Source: Seriola aureovittata (lineage: Eukaryota > Chordata > Actinopteri > Carangiformes > Carangidae). Taken from it: a DNA stretch of 64,000 nucleotides. Made by a program: the position numbers and the translations under genes. The stretch is from assembly GCF_021018895.1 (NCBI RefSeq), contig NC_079375.1:19198492-19262491 (forward strand), given 5' to 3'. Below the pieces are notes generated by a model that made no database searches, was not told where the DNA came from, and worked only from the letters and a program-made list of their open reading frames with translations. This document shows, in pieces, positions 13,711 to 28,700 of this stretch. Position 1 is the stretch's first letter; the number at the start of each line of letters is the position of its first letter.

Positions 13711-14724
13711 AAAGGATCCTCGATTTACCGAACTTATCTTAACTGAGCTAAAAAAATAATGATTTTAAGTCACCGAAAGTAAGTGAAAGAGTGAAAAATT
13801 AAGGAGACTTCATCCTGCTAGTGTTAATAATTTATATGAACCTGTTATGTGTTCATAAGATGAATCAACATGTAATGTGCTCATCTACAGTTGAGAAAAG
13901 TATTTTAAAATCGTTGGGATCATTTTGTAAAAACTGAAACAGAGAAGTAAAAAAAATCTGGAAAATGGTAGAAGAAAAGTCTGTCTGATGTCTGATTCTT
14001 TTTGAACCCGTTAATAGAAATACTAAATATATAACACTACGATCTGATTTGATATTTAAAGTTGAATCTTAATCTGCAGATTAACTGGTAGCTGCAATTG
14101 TCAGATGTGTAACATTTCTCTGAAATGTAATAAAGATAACGTAGTCTCCCAAGTAAGAAATACTAGTAACAGTAAATGAAAACTGTATTTATAGCACTTA
14201 TAAACCCACCTCTGAAACCTATGTGTGTAAGTGTAGAAAATATATATTGATTAAGCACTATAAATGCACATGCAAAAGTTTCTCCCCTAAATATTCCTCA
14301 CAGAATTTAGATAAAAATCTGCACAACTTCCTGTGGTATACAAGCTCTCTGGCTAACTTGACTGATAGGAGAAAAGTGAAAGTCGGTTTGCTGTTCTGCT
14401 ATCAGCCTTGCAGAGGCGCAGTATCCCTACATGAGGACATGTTCATATTCATGCATACAGTAATTGCATCCTACAGTTTATTTAAAAAGAAAAGAAACTG
14501 AACTGTGTACACCTCAAAAAGTCCTAATTTTTTCATCTGTATGTTCAGTAGTATGAAGATGTGTAAGTTAGTTAGTTACCAAGACACATTGTATTGGCAT
14601 ATGATATATATTACAGTAATATTCCATTTCTTTGCTGACTTTTTTCTTTAAATTATTGGTGATTAAGAGTATATAAAACATATAACTCAATCACTGGGAG
14701 CAAAGACTGCAACACCACACAAGG
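13711..14724. other. A/T-rich spacer between promoter-like block and wls 3' end
   Basis: A/T-rich DNA without coding frames, repeats or obvious structure. Confidence 0.6.
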
Positions 14725-15653
14725 ATGTTAAGTAAAATGTTTTTTTATTTAAATTAGCAAAGAAAGCAAAAAAAAAAACAAACTAAGAACCATGTGTAAC
14801 CGGCTACAGTCAACTTCAAAAACATTGATAGAGCATATATTTTGTGAAGTTGAAAATAAGCACTTTATAAAAAATAGATATCTACATTGTAACATAATGA
14901 ACGTACAGTATGCATTTCCCAAAGTAGGTATGTGGTCTGTACATGATATAAAAAAACTCCACCACTTGAAAGACTAAGATTGACAGCAGTACTCCACATG
15001 CTCTACTTTCTATGGAAGAGTATGTATACGTGACGGGTTCTAAATGCCTTGACTGAGATTATATCGGGTAATAAAGCAGAGAATGAAAACCAAGTGGATA
15101 TATAGTATCCACAAACCTTTACTGTCCACCTTTGTCAAAAGCTCAGGTCTTTAACAAACCACTCAGTTTAACCACACTGTATTTGAGAACAGGAGTGTGA
15201 CTGCTGCAAAATGAGACTTCTGACCAGCAAGAAACAGGTTTCTTTAAACTCGAAACTCAACTGTTTATAAAGCAGCTTCTCAGCATCTGATTGTGTGTCA
15301 AAAGCGTTGTGCAACATTTACAAACACAACATAGTTTACAATGAGTATGAAATGTAAGAAAAAATTCCACCATGAAATGAAAAGGACTGATAGGACTGTT
15401 GATAATATTCAGCCTTTAGAGATACAATAGGGACTTTGGGAACAGGCTGGCACGTAAGAATCACACAAACGAGGGTTTGGTGCTGGGAAGAGGGCAGAAA
15501 CTGTGGGACTGCTAGGTACATGCATGGTGGACTGTTGATGCCGTTTCAGGGCCAGGCAATGTAAAGAGAAAAAGCCCCTTTGATTACACACATAAGGGAG
15601 GGAATCAGTGGAGCAGTAGGTAATAGAAGGGAGTCTCAATAACAGTGTGAAAT
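14725..15653 (-). other. wls: wls 3' untranslated region with poly(A) signal
   Basis: About 0.9 kb follows the TAG with no continuing frame. An AATAAA on the minus strand (TTTATT at 14744-14749) is the first strong poly(A) signal I chose. The exact cleavage site is not visible, and other A/T-rich hexamers nearby could be used instead. Confidence 0.55.
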
Positions 15654-18600
15654 CTATTCCTGGGCCTCCTTGCCAGTCATCTTGTAGATCTCAGTGGGAC
15701 CATCGACGTGGGTGATGGTTGTGGTCAGCTGGATGTCCTCTCCACTGTTTGCTCCAGCATCTCCTAAACATATAAACATGACACATCATCAACACCCAAA
15801 TTATCAATAATATGACTTGAATTCAAAAAAATTTTAAGAGCATATATTATGTTTGGGTTCTTGCCATTTCCATTTGTATTACAGCAGGCTATGGTCTGTT
15901 GCATATCGGGTTGGTTTAGCTGAATTTCATCAACGTAAATACTTTCGGCTTGTTTGAAACAGAAGTGAAACTCCAGAGCTGATAGAGTAAATCAACACAG
16001 AGAGACTGAAACTTGGAGAGAGGCACCCCTCCCAGGAGATTGGTTGACGCACTTCAGGGAAAGCTTCCAGAACCTCAAATCCTCTTTTTCTCTCCCCGTG
16101 TCACTGACGTCAGGAGATGGATGGATGGTTTTCATTACTTCCCTGCTCTCCACCCCACCCCCTCATCCCTGTTGCTTTCCTTTCCGTCTGGAAGGAAGCC
16201 TGGTGTCCATTAGAATCACCCTCTCGGGCCAAAGAGACCCTTCTTTCCCCTGGGAATCTGGGTCCTTCTCAATCAACACCCCCTCCTCTTCTTCCAAAAA
16301 CAAACTTTGAATGAAAAGGCAGCTTTACAGCATAGGACAGACACTTGCTCCCCATCAGAATGAGGCTCAGGAATGAGGAGCCACTGAGAGACTATGGAAT
16401 TCAATTTAATAAATAAATCTAATTAATTTGAATTTAATAACTTTAATTATTACAACAAGAAGATAACATGGTTAGGGTTTAATTACAGAGCATTCAGAAA
16501 GTATTCAGACCCCTCCCCCTTTTTCACATTTTGTTATATTGCAGCCTCATGCTAAAATCACAAAGCAAAAGCGTCATAGTGAAGGGTCTGATCACTTATT
16601 TCAGTTTTTACTTTTTAATAAATAATTTTAAATTATTGTTAATAATAAATAAGTATATTTCTAAAACTCTTCACTTTGTCATTATGGGTTATTGATTGTA
16701 GATTCATGAGGGAAAAAATGAAGTTAAACAATTTTAGCACAAGATTGCTACATAACAAAAAAGTGAGAGGGTCTGAAGACTTTCAGAATGAATTATATAT
16801 AATATATACAGTAATAATTGTTGTCGTGTCACTTAATTTCATGTAAATGTGATTTACATGTGGAGAAAACTTAAAATAACTATATCTATTGTTATATTAT
16901 CTTTGGTATATTCAGTTTATATCCTAGACTCAACTGCCACAATAACTGTTTTTCCCCACAAGACCTGTAAATGAACAGAGCACCAACTTACAACAAACAA
17001 GACCCCAGCCATCTTATTTCTTTAGAAAGCTAGTAGAAATATGTAGTTACCAGTGATGCACTGGCCACTTGACTGCTCATCTCCATAGCGTTTGTGAGAC
17101 GGTGCGTAGAGGAACATGATTGCGAAGACGTACAGGTTCCACATGCCGTAGATACCGGTGAAGAAGGCGCTGTTCACCTGCACTGTGTGATCTCCCCAGT
17201 GCCAGTGACCTTCATTCACCTGAACAACGATGACAGACAAATAAATACCTTTTAACTCTTTAAAAATAAATACCAATTATCTCCTAACTGGTCCTTAATG
17301 AGCTGGGCAACGCTTCAGATTTTAATCACATTATGAATGAGACTCACCTGACTGATGATGAAGAAGATGACGGTCATGGCAGCGCAGGTCAAAGTGACCA
17401 ACATGAGGAACTTGAACCTGAAAATCAAACCCTAAAGGGTGATAAAAGGGAGTTAACAAACATAAATCCCCTTGCACTTTTCATGACCTTTTGTTTGAGT
17501 AATGATTAACAAACAGTTAAACAGGAAAGATGAAGAAGGGTGACACACTTCATAGTGCAGGCGTCTGGCCTTGGACATGGCAGGCAGCGACGTCCTCTTG
17601 CCACTGATATTGCGGAAGACTTGAAAAACCATGAAGCAGAGGAAGAGGAAGTAGAGACAGGCACAAATCCCCGCCACGATTATGAATGCCATCTGAGGTG
17701 CCAACACCAGTTAAGGAAACACTGATGGAGCATACTGTAGTTATATGGAAGACATAATTCCTTTGTTTGACCACAACACACTCACCATTTTAAAATGTTC
17801 ACTGGTGAAAGTGGAAAAACATAGAAAAAGGTTTCACAATTTTTAATTTACAGAATTGCTAAAATGACCTTTATAGTTGCTTGTATAAACACTTTCATCA
17901 ACAGCAATAAATCTGTAAATCACAAAAACTGCTGTTAAATGCTTTGTAAGGTTATGTGTCTCATTTATAAAACCTCAACAGACGTTACTGCAGTGGAAAG
18001 CGCGACAGAAACTTGTCACCCATGGACCTTTAAAGAATTGATGACCCTGGTTTCAGGCACTGTACCAAATGTCTTTGTCACGCTGCTGAGAGTCAGGAAC
18101 ATTAAGCAGGCTTTTCCTTTTGATGAGTCTCAGACGAAGAGAGGAGAAAAGGGAGCAGAAACTGAAAAAAAAAAAAAAAGAGGGGTGTTTGGCAGTTGTT
18201 TCTGAAGAGGTGTGCTGATGAATCTCATGTCGCTCAGCTTGGCAAGCAAAGCAAATAAACAGGTAAACACAGAAACACACCATCCCAAAACCCTGGGCAA
18301 TACTTTCACATATGGCATTACTAAATTATTTCTCATCATATCAGTCTGGAGATTAGTTTCCAGTTCATGCTAAAGCCAAGAAGGAAGAAAATCTTAAGTA
18401 GTGCAAGAACTGGAAGCAGAGCATTAAGTCACGCTAAGCAGCGCTTTCAAAAGGAAGATACGAGTAAACAGACAAGTCTTGCATTTGGCATAGTACAGGT
18501 AAAGACATACAAACTGTTCCAACAACAGGAGCAAAGGAGAAACCATTAATACATTTACTGGCTGCTAAACTGAAAAGACAATTTGGCCATTTATATTGTC

Positions 18601-21600
18601 AGGGTTTTTATTAGCATCATGCTTGTCTGATAAATGTACATTTACCCAGACAAGGGCTGATGAAGTGCTCTTTTCCCTGTTACTGTTGTCACATAACTGT
18701 TGGAAAAAGATACAGCCAGCTCAGTTCCCACATCAGACGCCCAGATGCTGTAGAAGGGGTTTGTCAGCTGGACACCTCTGATGAGACAAAACAGCCCATT
18801 TACATTTACATTGTTTTATTATATAGGGTTGAAAACATTATTTGTAGGTGGAGATTATGCATGAAAATAAGAAAAAAAAAACAAAAAAAACACACACAAC
18901 AGAACCAGAAGATTCATTGTTACAATGTATTGCACAGAGTAATTTATCACTTTTATAAAACAAAGAGTGTTGTTCTGAATATGAGGAAAAAAACCTCACC
19001 TCTCACACATGTCAAAGATAAAGAGGCAGAAGGAGCCAAAGACGATGGGTCCAACCTGCTTCCAGTAGACTGAGAAACGGTTCCTCTCTGTCTGGTCCTG
19101 AAGAAACGGCAAAAACAGAATTAAAGATGCACTGTATGGTACAGCAGTATAATATATTACATTTCACAGGTCACAAATAGTTCATCATAAACAAAAATCC
19201 TTTATCAAAACCATTCTGCAGATAACATTATTGCCCTGCAGCCAATTTCTGCTTGTTTTTGTTTTGTTTTTTCCAAGGTCATGAAATTTAAATGAGTGCA
19301 CCAGGAATGTTGCAATGCCACGTTGATGATTCAGATGCATCCATTAAAAACATCACAACTTAGGAAAAAGCTTGGAGGAATTGATTTATTGATTTCTGTT
19401 GTACTGGCAACTCTCTGGAAAAGATCCAGATATGACTGAGATTGGATATTCTGAGGTCACCTCAGAATATGGATTTGAAATGCAGTTAAGATCAGAGTGT
19501 ACACCCCTGACAATGCAACTTGGCATGATTGATAAAACTAAGTTGCACGGAAAAGATTAGTAAATTCAGCCTTTAACTGTGTGTCTACTTCTATCCCCTG
19601 CTCTTCAGTGCTAATAGTTGCTCTGACAAAACCATCAAAAGACAGAGTAAAAATACAGTGAAACCTTGAAATTATTTAGCCCCTTGGACTTTTTCATGTT
19701 TTTCCCATTTCAAAATTTTCCATCACAGCAGATGTACAAATCAGTATTTTTTTTTTTTTTCCACACTGATCACTGACAGAACATCAGTGATACAAAAACA
19801 CAATAATAACTAATTGCCACAGAATTCCCTTTTACCATCAGTTATCACTGGTGCAGCCAAATGTTTTTAGAAGATGTCTAATAGTTGAACTGAGATCACA
19901 TGTGGAATCCAGGTATGATCACTCAAAGAAGGGCACTAATGAAGGTGACCACCATCTGGGTGACAGCAGCAACTCTGAAGGCTTCATTGCTCAGAGGGGA
20001 GACAATCCTTGTGCTTCTCCAATGGCACTTTTACAGATCAAAAGACACCATACCCACCATGAACCCTGGGCAGCAGCATCATGCTGTGGGGTCCTCTGGA
20101 GCAGGCTCTAGATGGCTTGTGGACGTAGCCAGTAAAATATATGCTAAATAAAGAGAAATCCTACTGCAGTCTGAAACGTGTTCAGTACAGTCTAGAAACA
20201 GGTATACTGATGTGCTAGAATAGTCAAGTCATAGTGAAGATCTCAATACAATCCAGAACTTGTTGCAGGAGTTTGCTGAACACCCCCTTCAGCTTGACGC
20301 AGCCAGTTTTGCACAGACGAATGGGGTTAAGTGTCCAGATGTGCAATGTTGATACAGACTGACTTAATCAGGGCTCCAGACTAACTTTTTACCTTGGCTT
20401 TACTGGTACACCAGCACATATTTTAGGTGCACCCAAAAGTTATTTTTCACTGTGTCTTCTGGCAACACAATAATAATTTAAGTGTCATGTTTTCTGTTAT
20501 ACAGATTGGTAATGTCTTAACACATTATGCCATGAAAATTGGACATGCCATTCTTTGCAAAAGGCATATATTTTGGCCTGTTGAAAGCTCTGGCTCCGAG
20601 TCAGATGAGGGACAGGTACAGGTATAACGGGCACAGCAGCACAGTTCTCTTCTTTCTGAGTTACTGGTATGCTTTAAGATTGTGATGGTGAACCAGGAGG
20701 AATGCAGGGCATGGTTTCACACACACATTCCTTATTTCTTTCCCCCACTCGCATTCAGTGAAGAATAATATCAGGGTCAGAGCCAATCAGAGGGTAGGGG
20801 TGGGGAAAAAATAAATAAAACTCTTGATGTAACATGAACTTCTTCTGTGGTTTAACTTTACTGAATCCCTCATTCTCTTTGTATTTATGTAAACGATTAG
20901 AAACTTCAAGTGTAGAAAAGACTGAGGGTTTTTGTCCTGACACAAAAGCTGGAGTTTTGGTGCAATATATCAACTAGGCAGTCTGGACAAAAATGCACAT
21001 ACCTGAGGCATCCTGGAAAATCAGCAGAAGACTTGTATCATAACCATCATGAACCCATTTCAAATCCAGCTAGGGATTTTAAATGCATGTTTTTCCCTTG
21101 CATTAATATCATAAGAAAACCTGTTATACCTGTTAATATTTGGGGAAAACAAAGATCATGTCTCTCCATTGTATGAGAAGGTGAAGAGAGAATTTCATGG
21201 TGACATATTCAGACTGATCAATCACCGATTAAGGGATGTCATGCACAATTGACTCAAATTCGACAGTTCACTACGAGCACTACGGATTCAAAGACTGGGT
21301 GATGAAAAATCAGGTGCTGCAAACAAGAGACATACGCAGGTGTTTATCTGTGAGTGTGTGCTTGACAACAAGGTTTAGGAATAGATTATGTAAGCAACAT
21401 GTTACTAGTCAAGGCAGTAAGCTTGAGGTGGCGATGCAACATCACTGCATAGACCTCAGCGTGTTGCTTTGAATGGAGCTCAGAAACGCTTTACACATAA
21501 GCAAGCAGAGCTTAGCCTGTCAGCCAACAAGAGAGAAACAGCAAACAACAGAACAAAGTTATGTCCAGAGAGCTGAGGAGGATTGAAAAAAGGCTCTTAT

Positions 21601-24600
21601 CCTGTCTGAGGCAGACATGGAGCTCATCAAAGAGGTCGCCAAATTAATGGTCCCTCTGTTCAGTAATAAAAATCTTTGACCATCTCCATGACTGCCCCAA
21701 TTCAGGACAAATTACAGACGTCAGATGAGAATGACCTGCAAGTTTTTTGTTGGTTGACAGCCAAGTTCAGTGAAGATTTTGATGGATGGTACACAACTCT
21801 GACACAGCTTCACTTGTCCACTGCCTTGAACCCATGTTGAATACACCTGCATATCCTAGACAAAAATGACAGCAAGATAAGATGGGCAAGACACCCAACT
21901 TCTGTTTTTGATTTGTAGGTTTTAACATTAACTCATTTTGTTTGACAGACAAACGAATCAATACAGTACACCATTTAATAAAACAAGTAGTCATAAAGAA
22001 TGTAGAAAGAGTTGCAAAAAGCACAGACAAGTAGAGGTTTTACTGAACAAATGTGGATTTAGGTTAATGAAAACGGCCTGCCTAATAAATGTACACTTAA
22101 TTAATTTGCATCCAAGCATAACTGAGCTCTTCACAGCTGAGTTCACACAGACACAAATTTGCATGTTCTCAAGTTTTGTTATTGGTTCTCTCCTTTGTTA
22201 TTCTCAAAGAAGAATATCTTTTTAAATGCACGCTAATAAATTTAAAAACATGAAAAAAGTCCAAAGGGGGAGCGTAAATAGTTTTGCAGGCACTGTCATT
22301 TGATTGATTAGTTGAAGATGCACAGCTTGCACTGAGATATATTGAGATGCAAAGTGTATCTGTAAATATATGCACCCTTATCCAAACAAAGAGCTATATT
22401 TCATGTTTCATGTGTCATCTTTTGAAGGTTGTAATGTGGTGACACATTCAATGCACATGCATAATTGACATGCTATATATTAGTCTACCATATGCCATCC
22501 ACCCAACCCATGAATAAGTTTCAAGGCTTCAAGATGAAAATAAAATAACCAGAAGCCTTCAAGGGCCTGCTTGGTCAAGTCTTTTTTTTTTCTTTTTCTA
22601 ATATTAACCTGGTTCAAGCAAGAGGAAAAGACACACAGGCGCTGAAGCATTCCTCTAAGCAAGCACTGTCTTTTTTTTTTTTTTTTTTTTTAAACTGAAA
22701 CACAGCTGATCTTTATTAAACACCACTAACTAGTCCCAGAATTGCTGTGATAGGATTTAAATACCTTTAGCACTAAATGAATGCAAGTGAGATCGTAGTT
22801 AGCAAGCAAGGCTGCAGGTCAGTCAGAAAAACATCAAACATTTGAAAGGTTCCAAGTACAGTACCATGAGGTGCTCCCCACAGAAGATGATCCAGAAGGA
22901 GAGCAGCATGGAGTAGAAGATGCCCTGTCTGATGTCTCCGAAAAGCAGCATCCAGGTCCAGTTGAAGCCGATAGAAAACCACTCCACTGGGATGTTGATG
23001 AATGTCATTGAGATCCCCAGAGCAAAGATGACCCTGAAGGAACAAAAACAGCCTTAAAACGATAATGTTTCATCCTCATTACTGCTTTGAATTCAAAGGT
23101 GTCAACCACAGCTGTTGTAATTGAACAGTGCTGGCAGATGAATCTTAGGGCTAAAACTGACAACTTCACCTGAATCTGTACTACATCTTTTACAAAGACA
23201 CAATCAGTTTTACAGCAGCACTACATCATCATCGACTGAAGAATGCTCATTAGATGTCCAGACATTATTGATTAAATAATCCATTCAGCTACAAGCACAG
23301 TATGTCCCCACTGACCTATCCAATTGTACACAATTCACTACTGTTCTAAATAGCCTCATTATTACAGCGAACCTCCCTCAACCTTAAAATCCAGACATTT
23401 AGAGGGAAATAAGCTTGAATGGATAGAGAACAATCAGCCTACAGACAAACAGAATAGAGCTGGTCTTCCAAGCATCTGCAGCAGGTTCCTGCATGCCGCC
23501 AGTAGATGAAAGGGATGATCGTAAACAGTCAGTTGAGATTGCAAAACAGAGCTACAGTGTGTGTGTGAGAAATACAGAGGGGGGGGAGGAGCACACAAGG
23601 TGACCTTAAAATACGCAAGGGTATAAACGGTATATGCAAAGGCTATGGGTAATAGAACTACAGTAATACAAGTTCCAAGCAATTCAACTCCAGACATCTC
23701 GTCAGTGATGATCCACGGAGCGAACCAGCGAACAAAGGCAAACCAGATTTGAGAGATATGCAGGGAATGTGTTATGTGATCACTACCAACATAGACTGGA
23801 GAGCCGAGGCTGGTATCTATGTGTGTGAATGTGTTTGGAAATTTAAATTAATTTTGGAGAAAGGTCATAAATAGACCTTTTTTCAATGGATGTTTTTACA
23901 TGTAATAGCAGGAAATGCACAGGTGTAACTAACTGGCATTAATTAAGTCTGAGTCAGTTCCTGAGCCCTGGCACTGTGAATGCCAACTCACTGAAACACG
24001 TCACTGAACTGAGCCATGATTAATGTTATTAATCCCACCTGTGCTTTTACTGCTATGTCTCTTGTATCTCTGCTTTTGCTGAGCACAGAACATTTTTCAT
24101 TTCACAATTATAAGAAAAGTTTCTAATGGCACAAAATTAAGATGATGGATGATGTGTAATAATTCACTTTATGAATTATATCATCATGAATTATATCATT
24201 TTCCACAATGAGAGTTCCCACTCACATATGTTTATAGGAAGTCTGAGGTTTACCATTCTGACACCTCTGTGGACAAGCATGACAGGAGACTTTGGTAAAG
24301 CTTTTACAGCATGAAAAAATCATCCGCTGTCCACAAATAGGATACAACTCACACTTCCTGAGAGCCTGCTAGTCAGTTGGGAATAAAAGCCTTGAGTCGG
24401 AAAAGAGGGAAGGAGAGAGACGCTGGCTGTGTGTACCTTTGTGCATGTGGTGTCTATCTAGCTGGTGTGTATGTCCAGAAAGTGTGTGTGCAGCATGTGT
24501 CAGTTGAGTGCTAGCTTGCAGATTTTGTAACGTGTTTCACGCTTCGCCAGGCACTTCCTGTGGTGCAGAACGCTGCCTCATACTGATCCGTCTTCCCAGC

Positions 24601-25646
24601 ACAGTAGGGGGTTAGACAAATACTGGGCTCCGAGCATGGCTTCAACTTTCCACAGCATACCATTCAGACTATCTGCTTCAGGCAGAACTACCTGTATTTG
24701 TTGCTCTAACCTCCTAATCTGGACATTAATTTCCAAAGTTTGGTCAAAAAATTTACATAAATATCTCACTTAATTTTTTTAAAATATAAAAACAGTGATG
24801 AAGAGTGCCTTTTTCCCCCAAATGAAAACTGGTAAGAAGCAGCTCTTTCTCTTCATTGTCTTACAAAACCAGACAATGAAAGTGGCCCATCCTATATTTT
24901 TCACAGACGTTTGCTTGCACCACCCTACTAACTGTTTAACACTGCATTACAGTTTTGCAGGAAAATGACCTAGTGATGGTCCTGGACAATGTTCCTCATC
25001 TGACACTTGATGAACACCACCCTCTGATCTCAGTGACCTTCACTGCAGAGTTAGCATGACCTACTTGTACATTTCATCCATTGTTAATACATGCCTTCAC
25101 CCAGTGGAAGCACTAAAGCAAAGCCTGAATTAAACTATTACTGCAGGTCCTGACTGTGTTTCTTCAAAATAAGTATAATTTATTCTTTATTACAACTAAA
25201 CACTCATCAACATAAATGTGAGTACTACCTGCAAGTGTTGATCATCTTGGGATGATCAACTGGAACTAATATGTTTAAGAATAAGAAGTATAGTTATTTC
25301 AATGCAGTGAACACAGAGCACCCATGTAATTACTGGTAATGAGGGAGCAGCCTTACTTCTCCAGCAGCACAGGAGGTCTGCTCATAAGGGTGATACGTCT
25401 CCAGTACCAGATCATGATGATGAGGATGCTGGGTGTGAGGAACGTCTTCATGGCAAACCAAACTTTTGTGAAGCCTCCATTCTGGTGGATGCCCTTGGAG
25501 GAGAAACAAACAGCATCAATATCAACTGAAGTGCTCCGATTGTTTTTTTACTTGCAAAAGGTTGTGATGACACTCAGAGCTACAACCGTCGTTGTTTTCA
25601 GCTCCAGTAAAAAGTTCACTCGTCTACACTGCCACCTCTGTGCTGT

Positions 25647-25704
<58 letters not shown>

Positions 25705-28700
25705 CCTTACACACCAAAACATGGGAGAGTTTTTTTCCGGTTCATTTGGCTCAGGCGCTGCGCCTTAAAAACCCTGTGGCTGCATGGCGTGTGTAAATAA
25801 AATAATTTTTTCTAAATCATTGCGTTTCTTTTGCGATGTGTTTATTGCACATGATTTTATCACGATGGCGATGAAAATAAGCTTAATCGGTGAACACTAG
25901 CATTAACATGCGTATTCAGTGATCTGATCACAAGTGGACAGCTCTCATTTCGTCAGTTCACACCTGACTTTAGAATGCATCTCCACATGCGCCTTGATTA
26001 ACCACTTGGGATCAGATCTCACTTCCAGGCTATATATGCAAATAACCCCTCCGTGCTCCCCCCCCACACACACACACACACACACCTATTACGCCATCGC
26101 CATCTTGCCAGTACCTGACTCCCGCCGAACTTCCAGCTAATCCAAAAATGGGCAAAGAGTAGAGAAACGTGTCGTGGTAAACACACGCTCACCCGTCTGT
26201 CACTCAAAGCGGCACATCCTCAATTATGCAGAACTTTAAGCCTTAACAAAATTTAATATAGTTAGTTATATGAAATTCACCCCCTTTGCAGTTGTCATGA
26301 AGGAGGACATTAGCCGTAGAGACCAAAACTGTTTGGATTGGCTAAATTGATTGGCTAAAAACAACAACGCATACCTGTTTATTTGCATATAAAGCGGGAA
26401 AGTGAGATCCGATCACAAGTGGTCAATCAAGACGCATGTGGAGACGCATTTTAAAGCCAGGTGTGAACTGACGAAATGAGAGCTGTCCACTTGTGATCGG
26501 ATCACCCGATGCATCATGGGTGCGTTCATACTAGGGTTGTGCCGATGGACCTTGGTATCAATGATCGACAGTCATTAGAACTATCGCCGATTGCTCATGC
26601 CTTTGCAAATGCTGAGACAATATTTGACTTGTTTTCTGTTAATGTAGTTATTTATTATTTGTAGTATTAAAAAAATACTACATTCAATTTACCTGCCTCA
26701 GGAGTCTTTTAGGGACACACTCGCTTTTTTGGTCACTCCTCTTTGTCTCTCGGTCATAGAGTAATTTAATGTTAATGTAACACACAGGTTTAGTGCAGCC
26801 ACAGCCACCGGAACAACGCTCCGCTACTTTTGTTCCCCAGAGGAAATATCCACAGTTCACATTATCTGGTTGATATTAATATACATTTTGAGCCCTTGAA
26901 GAACTGGTCGTTACTAAAGCGTGTCATGTAGAGAGCCAATAAAAACAAATGAAATTGTCAAAGTTGTAATATTGACATTTAAGGTGTATTGATTGATTTC
27001 GAGAAGGCAATTATGCATTGATTAACATGCAAGAAAACATTCCACTAGGCCTGCACGATATGAGGAAAACTTGTGATGTGCAATGACACTGTTCAATATT
27101 GCGATGAAAATGTGACCTGCGATAAATAAATAAATATTGAATTGTGAGGGGGGGGTTGCTGTCTCAGGTAATGAAAACCGTTTGTATTGTGTATCTTATA
27201 TTTAATGCCAACATATCACTAAAAGGCCAAATTTATCACTGTCTCAATTGAAAAGGACCCTCGACTTTGTGGTTTAACATTAAGCAGTGTACAAAAATGT
27301 CTCAAATACACAGATCAAAATGAAAACTTACAACAAAACGAATATCTTTGATTTCTCCGATCCCCACATTGACCTTCTTGCGCTCGTTGACAGGCAAGCG
27401 GATGTTGAGAAGATAATACTTATGGGCCACACTGCCAACCTCCATGAAGGGCATCAGGTCACACTCATAATAACGTCCCTCATTCTCATAGGTCTAGAAA
27501 ACACACAGCAACACATCATAACTGGTTTACTAAACATTCATCTGAAGAAAACTGCTACTTTGAATGCTTTTAATAATATTAAAAGACACATCCTCCAAAC
27601 CTAATGCTGGACAGCAAAGTGTCTCAGCTGAAGTAACCGTTTTAAGCCTCCTGTGTTCATAAATGTGTTCAAACTGAAAATACATAATGCTATGAATACT
27701 TAAGAGTTTAAAACAACACTAATTATTTTCATGTATCATTTCTTCAATGACATCTGTGTCCACAAACAAATTACAATGTCACCAACATGCTGACAAATAA
27801 AAGGTAATATTAGCATATATTATGATATACCAGTCTGCTCACATACTATATTGATATTATACGATTTAAAAAATATACTAACTCAATAGAATAATCTTTT
27901 TGTTATTTTTAAAAGATATATAATGGTGAAGCACAGAAAGTGTAATTTCCCCACCTTGGCAGTTGTAAAGTTGCAACTGAGTTTCCTCTGTTCGAAAGAG
28001 TGTGCCATCTCCGTCCACTCACTGACTGTGTCATCTCTGTAGGCCAGACCCACGTCAATGGTGACCAACGCTCCATCCTCTGGAAACAAGAATAAATTTA
28101 AGTTATTTACTTTCAGATAAATACAACCATTTGGTAGAAAGCTGTTTAAGAGTTTGAATATTCAAGCACGTGAATAAATACATTCACAAATCATTCAAAG
28201 TGTCATTCAGTTTTGAAGAACAGAGAATTTATGTTTTTGAAGAAAAGGAAAAAGGAAAAAAATTTGTAAATAATAAATTCCCATTCATCTGTATTTTGAT
28301 GTGTTGCACCTCTTCACTGCACAACCCTGCTGGTTGTTATTATCCTAGTGACGGGATAAAATTAAGTCCTGATGACAGGTAGCCATGGCCCTTTTGACTG
28401 CGTTGCTAGCACTGACATGACATAAGCCCCTGTTCCACAGCCTGCTCAAAGCAGGAATGTTGTGCCTTTATTCCACCTCGCTATTCTGTATTAACGGTGC
28501 GAACACAAGCGCGGAACAACGATGCCCTCGCATTCTATGTCAGCAGTAGAGGTACTCAGAGCCAGATTGACCTCTGTGTAAAAGGCAGAGCCAGCATGGC
28601 GATGTTGTTGTGTTACACATCACGCCTCTGATTCCAGAACGGTGGCATGCCATCTAAATAAATAAAAAAATTAAAAGCACACAAAGCTGGCAATATGCCG

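Larger units (their letters stand above)
23034..27331 (-). other. wls: wls introns 5 and 4 (excluding the exon at 25357-25493)
   Basis: Intron 5 (23034-25356) holds nothing I recognise beyond a short G run at 23580-23587. Intron 4 (25494-27331) holds the (GT)n array, the foldback element, and hAT-terminus-like fragments near 26533 and 27046 (GGGTTGTGCCGAT; TAGGCCTGCACGATAT). Confidence 0.7.

Noticed and set aside
13389..13742. Possible small gene in the CpG-rich block
   Set aside because: The overlapping frames on both strands look like by-products of GC-rich DNA; the block fits a promoter/leader better.
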